Shown here: positions 1 to 6,142 of the stretch, piece by piece
How the letters are laid out: each line of letters begins with the position of its first letter
How positions within the stretch are numbered: position 1 is the stretch's first letter
Assembly: GCA_022729775.1 (NCBI GenBank)
Contig: DZBA01000033.1
Span: forward strand, 1 to 15,934
DNA length: 15,934 nucleotides
From: Anaerolinea thermophila
Lineage (GTDB): Bacteria; Chloroflexota; Anaerolineae; Anaerolineales; Villigracilaceae
Reading direction: 5' to 3'
Translations under genes and position numbers: made by a program
The notes under the pieces: generated by a model
Database searches by the model: none
What the model saw: only the letters and a program-made list of their open reading frames with translations
What the model was told of the DNA's origin: nothing

Positions 1-278
1 TCGTGCTGACCTCTGCCGCGTGTTACTATCGCAAGCCGCACCCGCGCGCCTTCGAGATTGCGCTCGCGCATTGGAATATAGACCCGGGCGAAGCGGCGAT
101 GGTTGGCGACAGCCTGCCCGCCGATATTGACGGCGCAAAAAAACTGGGCATGCACGCGATTTGGATCACGCGCCGCGCCCAGTTTACTGCGGATGAAAAA
201 CAACGCGTTCAACCTGAGTTCGAGATGAACGGACTGGATGAGTTGTTTTCGATTCTCGAAAAAATCACTCCCCGATGA
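1..278 (+). CDS. HAD-family hydrolase, C-terminal part (5' end outside window)
   Basis: This is the 3' portion of a haloacid-dehalogenase-superfamily hydrolase, usually a cytoplasmic phosphatase acting on small phosphorylated metabolites. The reading frame is open from the window edge and ends in TGA at 276-278. Visible signatures are the motif III lysine in the segment KPHPRAFEIAL and the motif IV acidic loop in VGDSLPADIDGAKKLGM, which together place the Mg-binding half of the active site. The nucleophile DxD motif I and the cap domain must lie upstream, outside the window. It is the only convincing plus-strand gene here, and its last 14 bases overlap the 3' end of the oppositely oriented YjbQ gene. 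The family is certain; the substrate cannot be told from this fragment. Confidence 0.85.
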   Translation, partial: VLTSAACYYRKPHPRAFEIALAHWNIDPGEAAMVGDSLPADIDGAKKLGMHAIWITRRAQFTADEKQRVQPEFEMNGLDELFSILEKITPR

Positions 279-684
279 TTTTGATTAATACGCGCTTTCT
301 TCGCCTGCCATCGAACTCGCCGTAGAAGATTTGCTCCCACGTGCCAAAATCCAATTCGCCATTTGTGACAGCCACCATCACTTCGCGTCCCATGATCTGG
401 CGTTTCATGTGCGCATCGGCATTGTCTTCGCCGGTGTCGTTGTGCCTGTACCCGCTGACCGGCTCATGCGGCGCGAGTTTTTCCAGCCACTTGTCGTAAT
501 CGTGGTGCAATCCGCTTTCGTCGTCGTTGATGAAGACCGAGGATGTGATGTGCATGGAATTAGCCAAAAGAAGTCCTTCTTTGATTCCGCTTTCGCGCAG
601 GGCTTCTTCCACTTGCGGGGTGATGTTCACAAATCCGCGCCGGGTGGGAACGTTGAATGTCAGTTCTTTGCGAAATGACTTCAT
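265..684 (-). CDS. YjbQ family protein (UPF0047; secondary thiamine-phosphate synthase type)
   Basis: A 139-residue protein that matches the small YjbQ/UPF0047 family over its full length. Family hallmarks are visible: MHITSSVFINDDESGLHHDY (His45, His60, His61), the YRHNDTGEDNADAH block (His81, His92), KRQIMGREV, and the C-terminal WEQIFYGEFDGRRRKR stretch. Family members bind metal through the conserved histidines. A weak thiamine-phosphate synthase activity has been reported for some, but the true role is unsettled. The ATG at 684 directly abuts the TAA stop of the DUF4342 gene. A strong GGAGG at 693-697 sits 8 bases upstream, inside that gene, so translation is probably coupled. It is the last gene of its cluster and converges with the HAD gene. 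Confidence 0.93.
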   Translation of the reverse strand: MKSFRKELTFNVPTRRGFVNITPQVEEALRESGIKEGLLLANSMHITSSVFINDDESGLHHDYDKWLEKLAPHEPVSGYRHNDTGEDNADAHMKRQIMGREVMVAVTNGELDFGTWEQIFYGEFDGRRRKRVLIKIIGE

Positions 685-939
685 TTACTTTTCCTCCTTC
701 TCCACAATCACGGTTGCTTCGGTAAGCAGCGCGGCAATCGCGCCGATGGCAGCCAACTGCGGCGCAATCAACACGCCGACAATGCCGATGGTGACGGGGA
801 TTTCCATAATCACTTTTCCGTCTTTATCCTTGATGATAACCTTGCGGATGTTTCCTTCGTGGAGCAATTCCTTGATCTTGGCGATCAGTTTCTCGCCTTC
901 CACTTTGAACTCTTCAGTGCGAAATTTTTCTTCTGGCAT
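685..939 (-). CDS. DUF4342 domain protein
   Basis: A small protein of 84 residues belonging to the DUF4342 family. The N-terminal half is charged and helical, including a segment reading KLIAKIKELLHEGNIRKVII that is typical of the family. A short beta-like stretch (IIKDKDGKVIMEIP) follows, then a hydrophobic Gly/Ala-rich segment (roughly residues 47-75) and an acidic/lysine tail. The function of this domain is unknown; the hydrophobic segment suggests membrane association. I chose the ATG at 939 over an in-frame GTG at 951. The ATG overlaps the upstream stop as TAATG and has GAGGAG 11 bases before it, whereas the GTG would touch that ribosome-binding site with no spacer. It lies between a PPOX flavoprotein gene and a YjbQ gene. 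Confidence 0.85.
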   Translation of the reverse strand: MPEEKFRTEEFKVEGEKLIAKIKELLHEGNIRKVIIKDKDGKVIMEIPVTIGIVGVLIAPQLAAIGAIAALLTEATVIVEKEEK

Positions 940-1511
940 TAGTAAAACCACTCCTCAGATAACTGCGCCCATTCATCGCTTTGGTCGGCGCGGTCTTTCC
1001 AGTTTTCTTTTCCGCTCCATGATTCGATTTGAATTTCATAGACAGAAGTCGCGCGTAATTCTTTCTCTGTGATTTCGCGGTATTCCCTGCCGGCAGACAT
1101 GGTGGGGAAATATTTTTTCAATAAGCCATATAAGGCGGCGCGCGCCTCTTCGGGGTCTGTTAAGAGTTTGACTGTGCCAAAGACCATCACGCTGCGATAT
1201 TGCAGCGAAAATTCCAGCGCGACATTCGAGGGCAGTAGTTTTCCCATTTCACTGGCTTCAAGACAAACTTTTGGATTCTCTTCGATATTCGCGCGCATCC
1301 TGCCGCTGATGTTGGAGTGAAAAATAATGCGCCGATTTTTTTCATCGAACCAGAAGGAGGTTGCCATGACAAAAGGCTGCCCGTCAGCCGAGGTTGCGAT
1401 GTGACCGACCTTTGTCTCTTGCAGGAAGGAGCGAATCCAATCGTCTTCCCGCGTAAATTCGGGCAGTCGTTGTAGAGCGGTGGGAGATTGATTTTTGTAA
1501 TTGCGAGTCAT
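939..1511 (-). CDS. pyridoxamine 5'-phosphate oxidase-fold flavoprotein
   Basis: A 190-residue protein of the PPOX/split-barrel FMN-binding superfamily, close to the Pyridoxamine_ox_2/NimA-like group. Residues about 22-120 give the core: the opening helix (EDDWIRSFLQE), KVGHIATSADGQPFVMATSFWFDE for the first strands, IIFHSNISGRMRANIEENPKVCLEA for the flavin phosphate region, and YRSVMVFGTVKLLTDPEEA. The tail has the family-typical IESWSGKENW motif. Members bind FMN, haem or F420 and reduce or oxidise small molecules; the substrate here is unknown. True PNPOx function is unlikely, since the PLP-binding C-terminal signature is absent. It starts 15 bases after the stop of the upstream membrane-protein gene and shares one base with the downstream DUF4342 gene. 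No good ribosome-binding site is seen at the usual distance. Confidence 0.88.
   Translation of the reverse strand: MTRNYKNQSPTALQRLPEFTREDDWIRSFLQETKVGHIATSADGQPFVMATSFWFDEKNRRIIFHSNISGRMRANIEENPKVCLEASEMGKLLPSNVALEFSLQYRSVMVFGTVKLLTDPEEARAALYGLLKKYFPTMSAGREYREITEKELRATSVYEIQIESWSGKENWKDRADQSDEWAQLSEEWFY
951..956 (-). promoter_or_regulatory. ribosome-binding site that decides the DUF4342 start
   Basis: On the minus strand these bases read GAGGAG. They lie 11 bases before the ATG at 939 and immediately against the alternative GTG at 951, so they support the ATG. Confidence 0.55.
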
Positions 1512-1526
1512 GATTGTGTCTGAATC

Positions 1527-2108
1527 CTATTGATTATCAACGAGTAAATATTTATACCACGCCCATTGCGCGAAATAGCCGATGAATACGCCGATGATGA
1601 CAATGACCCATCCAAGCGTGCCAACTTCACCGATTACGTTCAGCAGGAAGTAAATCGCCGCGCCTGTGGTCAACGCGCCCAGCAGCGCGACTTCGATTGC
1701 CATCAGGTTGGCGATGCTGTATGGTTTGTCGGTGGGCGGAATAGATTTCATCCGCCATTTGAACGCGGATGTAACTTCGGGATTATCCTTGATGTAATAA
1801 TCCTTGATTTTATTCATCGCTTGTATTGATTCGTGCCACGCGGCGCGTAAACGCGCGAGCTGGGCAATGGTCAGCGCGCCGAGAATGGTCAGCACAAAAA
1901 ACAGCAGGAAGAAGGCAAGTGAAATGCTTTTGACTTGCGTCTCTGCAAACTGCGCGCCGAGAATGGCGGCAACCAGCGAGCCAGTTGCTACAAAATAAAA
2001 TGACGCGACACGCGAGCGATCTTCGTTCGCTTGAAAAGCGGTGTTCGCAATATAGTTGAATTCCGCTTGCAGCATTTCATCGTGATTGAGTTTGGATTTG
2101 GCTGTCAT
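1527..2108 (-). CDS. four-helix membrane protein of unknown function
   Basis: I do not recognise a named family. The 193-residue product has a polar N-terminal helix (about residues 8-34, ending in NEDRSR), then a pair of hydrophobic helices near 36-54 and 62-83. A charged cytoplasmic-type loop at about 86-130 contains RLRAAWHESIQAMNKIKDYY. A second hydrophobic pair lies near 132-157 and 165-185. This two-plus-two layout with a helical N-terminus would suit a small inner-membrane protein, possibly oligomeric. An in-frame ATG at 2129 exists. I prefer the ATG at 2108: it has AAGG at 2116-2119 with a 7-base spacer and follows the aminopeptidase stop by two bases, while the longer form would run 19 bases into that gene. 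Confidence 0.8.
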   Translation of the reverse strand: MTAKSKLNHDEMLQAEFNYIANTAFQANEDRSRVASFYFVATGSLVAAILGAQFAETQVKSISLAFFLLFFVLTILGALTIAQLARLRAAWHESIQAMNKIKDYYIKDNPEVTSAFKWRMKSIPPTDKPYSIANLMAIEVALLGALTTGAAIYFLLNVIGEVGTLGWVIVIIGVFIGYFAQWAWYKYLLVDNQ

Positions 2109-2110
2109 GC

Positions 2111-3373
2111 TTACACCTTGAAAGCCCATTCGCCTTTGCGCATGATGGGTTCGCGCGCGCCGTCTTTGCGGATTCCGTCAATGTCCATTTTGGGGGAGCC
2201 GATCATAAAATCCACGTGGTTGAGGCTGGTATTGCCCCCGCGCTGCGTAAATTCCTTGTCGTTCATCTTTTCCCCGCCTTCAAGGGTGAAGCGATATGCG
2301 CGCCCGATGGCAATGTGACAGGACGCATTCTCGTCGAATAACGTGTTGTAGAAAAGATGCCCGCGCCCGGCGATGGGCGAGCTGGCAGGCACAAGCGCAA
2401 CTTCACCGAGACGGCGCGAACCTTCATCAGTATCCACCAGTTTTTGAAGCGCGGCTTCGCCTTTCTTCGCTGCGACTTTTGTTACGCGCCCATTTTCAAA
2501 TGTCAGTTGAAAATCTTCGATGAGCGTGCCGCCATAACTCAACGGGAAAGTGGAGGCAACTACGCCGTCTGCGCGGTTTCTGTCCGGCAGGGTGAAGACT
2601 TCTTCCGTAGGCAGGTTGGGCGTAAACAGGATTCCGTTTTGCGCCAGCGATTGCGCGCTGGTCCATTTGTGACCGTCGGGCAACCCAAGCGTGAAGTCGG
2701 TGCCGGGCGCGGAGTAATGCAGCGCGTCGTAATGCTTCGATTGCAGATATTTTGCGCGCGCCTGTAAAGCCGCGACATGTTTTTCCCATGCTTTGACCGG
2801 GTTGGGGTTGTCAATTCGCGCGGTTTCAAAAATTGCTTTCCATAATTTTGCCTGCGCTTTTTCGGGTTCGAGTTTGGGGAAAATTTTCTTTGCCCAAGCC
2901 TGTCCCGCATACGCAACCAGACACCAGTTCACCGCATTGCTCGAAACGAATTTTGTAATCGGATTCCATTGTTTGAGGTGAGTCTGCTGCATGATGCCGA
3001 CGATTTCCGGGTCGAGGCTTCCGAGCAGGTCGGGGTTTGCGCCGACAATGGAAAGCAGCGCGTCGCCTTGTTCGATTTTTTCCAGCACCGCTTGAATCTG
3101 CCATGTGGAATATTCCGTAAAGGAATCCTTCGGCGCATATTGTGCGCGCAGGCGCAGCATTTCTTCGTCACCCCATATGATGTCCACATAGCGCGCGCCC
3201 GCCTGATACGCCGCCTTTGCCACTTCGCGGACAAGCGGCGTAAATTCGATGGGAACGCCGCGCATCGCCCCGTATGTGATAATCAAACGTTGTCCCGCGC
3301 GGATATTCAAGCCGACTTTGACGATTGTCTCGGCGTATTTCTTTAACATTTCCTGGTGTTTTTTGCCTGCCAT
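2111..3373 (-). CDS. M29 family metallo-aminopeptidase (AmpS/AmpT type)
   Basis: This 420-residue protein has the full length and layout of thermophilic M29 aminopeptidases, cytoplasmic dinuclear-metal enzymes that remove N-terminal residues from peptides. The N-terminal domain carries GLNIRAGQRLIITYG near residues 21-35. The likely metal ligands and catalytic residues are all present in the C-terminal half: Glu257 in NLPTEEVF, Glu324 in RLGEVALV, His353 in ASCHIAIGRAY together with Tyr360, and His386 with Asp388 in SLNHVDFMIGSP. A GAGG sits five bases before the ATG. On the minus strand it lies 46 bases downstream of the penicillin-acylase gene and directly upstream of the membrane protein gene. 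There is no signal peptide. Peptide specificity cannot be read from the sequence. Confidence 0.95.
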   Translation of the reverse strand: MAGKKHQEMLKKYAETIVKVGLNIRAGQRLIITYGAMRGVPIEFTPLVREVAKAAYQAGARYVDIIWGDEEMLRLRAQYAPKDSFTEYSTWQIQAVLEKIEQGDALLSIVGANPDLLGSLDPEIVGIMQQTHLKQWNPITKFVSSNAVNWCLVAYAGQAWAKKIFPKLEPEKAQAKLWKAIFETARIDNPNPVKAWEKHVAALQARAKYLQSKHYDALHYSAPGTDFTLGLPDGHKWTSAQSLAQNGILFTPNLPTEEVFTLPDRNRADGVVASTFPLSYGGTLIEDFQLTFENGRVTKVAAKKGEAALQKLVDTDEGSRRLGEVALVPASSPIAGRGHLFYNTLFDENASCHIAIGRAYRFTLEGGEKMNDKEFTQRGGNTSLNHVDFMIGSPKMDIDGIRKDGAREPIMRKGEWAFKV

Positions 3374-3401
3374 ATAAGCCTCGATTTTTTGGAATATGCC
3401 A

Positions 3402-3418
3402 AGTATAGCATGAGCTAT
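3402..3418 (-). promoter_or_regulatory. possible weak promoter and small hairpin before the M29 gene
   Basis: The 46-base gap between the acylase stop and the aminopeptidase start contains TATACT on the minus strand (3402-3407). It also contains a five-base inverted repeat (3405-3409 with 3414-3418). TATACT resembles a -10 box, but a -35 box at 17 bases (TTAAGC) matches only three of six consensus positions. The hairpin has no T-run. It may give local transcription of the downstream cluster; this is weak. Confidence 0.25.
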
Positions 3419-3419
3419 T

Positions 3420-5969
3420 CTATGGCTTAAGAATCAAATGTCCTTCGCTGTTCTCAATGACCGATTCCTGCTGCCGCCACATTGGGTAATATTTAATCTC
3501 CGCCCACATTTGCGACATGTCATCATAATGCGGGTGATAGGCGTGACCGGATTGTCCTGTTGTGTGGACGGTGAGCGAATTGTTCAAGTCTTGCATGTCT
3601 ACAATCATCCGCATCGAAGGCAGCCAGTCAACCTCATAGCCTTCTGTCATTGTCCAGCCGGTAGCGTTGACGATTGCCTCGCCGCCGCTTGCGTGGAACG
3701 GTCCGCGGTTGAAGAGGTCTTCGATGAGCGAAACGCCCGACTCGCCCAGCGTGGAGTTGCGGAAAGTTGCGGTGTGCAAATCGCCCCACTTCCATTGGGC
3801 GCGGTCTTTGCCTAATCGCTCTTCCAAATCTTTCACTGCATCGGCAAATGAGCGTTCGATGATGGCTTGCATATTTTCTTTTTCCGCGTTTGTAGATTTA
3901 TCGTCCCAGAAAAAATCATCGGGATTTTGAATCATGGTTTGCAAAACCAAACTCCAACGCGATCCGCCCGCGGGGTAATATCTTTCGGGTAATTCATCGT
4001 TGAATGTGTTTTGAACAAGATGTTTCCAAAACGCTTCGAAGATTGCTGTTGCCGCTGAATCTGCGCGGGCTTGATAATCCCATGTTTTAAGGAGGTCGGC
4101 TTCGCGGGGATAATCAGCCGCGAGTTTAGAATCCAGAATCAAGGGAACGAAAACCGCCGCGTTTGCATCGAACGAATCACCCTGCATGGATTGAATGCGC
4201 GGAATATCAATCTGCGCGGGCGCGGACTGGAGCATCTCGACGATGCGGTTTGCGCGGAAGCCATAATCCCAATCCGCGCTGATCAAGTGAGGATAGTTGC
4301 GCGGGTGGGTTTGGTTGTTGGCTGTGACAATATAGCCCTCGGCAGGGTTGAACACATAAGGCAATTCTTCGAATGGAATGAAACCCATCCATTCATATTC
4401 ATCTGTCCAGCCGGGGACGGGCAGCGTGCCATTGCCTTTTTTGCGGATGGGAATGTCGCCGGGCATTTGATAGCCGATGTTGCCTTCCACATCCGCGTAA
4501 ATTAAATTTTGCGCGGGGACGTGAAACTCACTTGCGGCTTTGCGGAACTCTTCCCAATTTTGCGCTTTATCGAATCCCCAAATTGCTTTGAATGGCGTGG
4601 ACGGTGTGAGTGCAGTCCATGACAGCGCGATGGCGTAATGCTCGGGCAGGTCAATGCCCGCGCGGTCTTTGAACGCTTCGAATTCGGCGTCCTTCGGGTC
4701 GTCTTCATCTTTCAGCGCGCCGTAGGTTTCCGAGATGATGGGACCATGCCGCGTGCTTTTAATTGCAATCTTCACGGGTTCGCCGCCAACCACTTCGATA
4801 TTTTCCTCGCGGATGGTGAAGTCCACCCATTTCCCGTTGACTTCATATTGATTCGGATTTTCCGGGTTGATTTTTTCGATGTACAAATCCATCACATCAG
4901 GACCGACATTGGTGAAGCCCCACGCGATGTTTGCGTTATGTCCGATGACCACGCCCGGCACGCCCGCAAACGAAAAGCCCGCGACATCATATCCGCACTC
5001 GACGCAGTGCAGCGCAACTTGATACCAAATCGAAGGCATTTGAATGCTGAGGTGCGGGTCGTTGGCAAGCAAGGGTTTGCCGGTCTTTGTCAGATCGCCT
5101 GAAATCACCCATGAATTCGAGCCGATGCTTTCGCTCCACTTGCCGAGCGAGTCATCGAGCAGCGACAAATTATCCGCGCTGGTGTTGAGCGGAAGTTGCG
5201 AATAATCGAATGCGGCATCAGAAACGCGGGAAGATGTTTGCGCGGAAATTTCCATCTCATTCACGATGACCGGGTGGTTTTCGGGATAGGGTGGGAAGAG
5301 CTGCGCGACCTGCTCCGGTGTGAAAGTTTTGAGCAAAACCGCGCGCTCGATTTCTTCGCCCATGTTGCCGCGCAAATCCCAAGCCATGGCTTTGCCCCAT
5401 GTCAACGAGTGAATTGGCGTCCATGCTTCGAGTTGATAATCAGGGCTGAGTAATTTCAATACGGCGTATTCCAAACTCAGCGCGGTATCGCTATGGTCTT
5501 TGAGATAGGCGTTTACGCCCGCCGTGTATGCGGTGAGAATCTCTTTTGATTCTGTGTCTAACTGTTCCCACTCCGCTTCTGCGGTTTGTTTCCATCCCAG
5601 CGCGCGCAGAAACGAATCGGTTTCGACTTGCCCGACGCCAAACATTTTGGAGAGCTCGCCCGAACCGATGTGACGCCATGTATCCATCTGCCAGAAACGT
5701 TCCTGCGCGTGGACATATCCCTGCGCGAAGAATAAGTCATGCGCGTTGCTTGCGTAAATGTGCGGAACCCCCATCTTGTCGCGGTAAATGTCCACTTGAC
5801 CGTTGAGTCCATCCGCTTTGATTTCGCCGTCTATTTGCGGAAAAGATTCCCGCGCGACGGTGTTGGGAAGGTAACTTTTGAAATAATAGAACCCGCCCGC
5901 GCTGACCAGTAGCGCAAGTATGGCGAGTAAAAGTAATCCCCTGCCCAGATATTTTCCGATTTTTTTCAT
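3420..5969 (-). CDS. penicillin acylase family protein (exported Ntn hydrolase)
   Basis: An 849-residue precursor of the penicillin G acylase/aculeacin acylase family, which hydrolyse amide bonds of acylated compounds such as beta-lactams, acyl-homoserine lactones or lipopeptides. A lysine-rich start and a hydrophobic helix (about residues 8-30) give an export signal or membrane anchor, so it probably acts outside the cytoplasmic membrane. The alpha part carries DKMGVPHIYA and FAQGYVHAQERFWQMD. Self-cleavage should occur between Gly283 and Ser284 in SIGSNSW, freeing Ser284 as the N-terminal nucleophile of a beta chain of about 566 residues. The later segment YIVTANNQTHP holds the likely oxyanion Asn551, and FRANRI follows at about 571. 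Asp358 and Asp361 are probable calcium ligands. A GGAGG-type site precedes the ATG. The substrate is unknown. Confidence 0.95.
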   Translation of the reverse strand: MKKIGKYLGRGLLLLAILALLVSAGGFYYFKSYLPNTVARESFPQIDGEIKADGLNGQVDIYRDKMGVPHIYASNAHDLFFAQGYVHAQERFWQMDTWRHIGSGELSKMFGVGQVETDSFLRALGWKQTAEAEWEQLDTESKEILTAYTAGVNAYLKDHSDTALSLEYAVLKLLSPDYQLEAWTPIHSLTWGKAMAWDLRGNMGEEIERAVLLKTFTPEQVAQLFPPYPENHPVIVNEMEISAQTSSRVSDAAFDYSQLPLNTSADNLSLLDDSLGKWSESIGSNSWVISGDLTKTGKPLLANDPHLSIQMPSIWYQVALHCVECGYDVAGFSFAGVPGVVIGHNANIAWGFTNVGPDVMDLYIEKINPENPNQYEVNGKWVDFTIREENIEVVGGEPVKIAIKSTRHGPIISETYGALKDEDDPKDAEFEAFKDRAGIDLPEHYAIALSWTALTPSTPFKAIWGFDKAQNWEEFRKAASEFHVPAQNLIYADVEGNIGYQMPGDIPIRKKGNGTLPVPGWTDEYEWMGFIPFEELPYVFNPAEGYIVTANNQTHPRNYPHLISADWDYGFRANRIVEMLQSAPAQIDIPRIQSMQGDSFDANAAVFVPLILDSKLAADYPREADLLKTWDYQARADSAATAIFEAFWKHLVQNTFNDELPERYYPAGGSRWSLVLQTMIQNPDDFFWDDKSTNAEKENMQAIIERSFADAVKDLEERLGKDRAQWKWGDLHTATFRNSTLGESGVSLIEDLFNRGPFHASGGEAIVNATGWTMTEGYEVDWLPSMRMIVDMQDLNNSLTVHTTGQSGHAYHPHYDDMSQMWAEIKYYPMWRQQESVIENSEGHLILKP

Positions 5970-6064
5970 AACTCCTCCGAGAGTTGAGATTGGGGGGCGA
6001 AGTTTATCATGGCGTTTAATGTACGATTACAGAGACGCTTTGGGTATTGATGTTAAAAATGTTT
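5970..6064 (-). promoter_or_regulatory. probable promoter region of the penicillin acylase gene
   Basis: This 95-base leader lies between the terminator-like dyad and the acylase ATG. On the minus strand it is AT-rich at the far end (ATTTTTAACATC, then TGTAATCGTACATTAAAC) and ends with CGGAGGAGTT before the start codon, a strong ribosome-binding site. I cannot fix a convincing -35/-10 pair: TTAACA and TGTAAT are 19 bases apart. The assignment rests mainly on position. Confidence 0.35.
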
Positions 6065-6105
6065 GCCACAGCGAATAAAATTTGTAGACTTTGAATCGCT
6101 GTGGC
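6065..6105 (-). terminator. 10-bp inverted repeat, candidate terminator after the lipoprotein gene
   Basis: GCCACAGCGA at 6065-6074 is a perfect reverse complement of TCGCTGTGGC at 6096-6105, with a 21-base AT-rich loop. On the minus strand it starts 37 bases beyond the lipoprotein stop codon and is followed by AAACATTTTTAAC, which has a short T-run. This fits a Rho-independent terminator closing the fabG-to-lipoprotein unit, though the loop is longer than usual. A regulator-binding dyad for the acylase promoter is the alternative. Confidence 0.5.
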
Positions 6106-6142
6106 TTTGGTTGTTTATTCTTTGAAAACGCAGTTTAATTTT

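Noticed and set aside
265..684. A TPP riboswitch expected from the thiamine-linked name of YjbQ
   Set aside because: The gene begins directly at the stop of the previous one, leaving no leader for a riboswitch.
527..1072. Plus-strand open frame of 181 codons
   Set aside because: It runs antisense across three well-supported minus-strand genes (YjbQ, DUF4342, PPOX) and its low-complexity Ser/Thr/Ile composition looks like a frame shadow.
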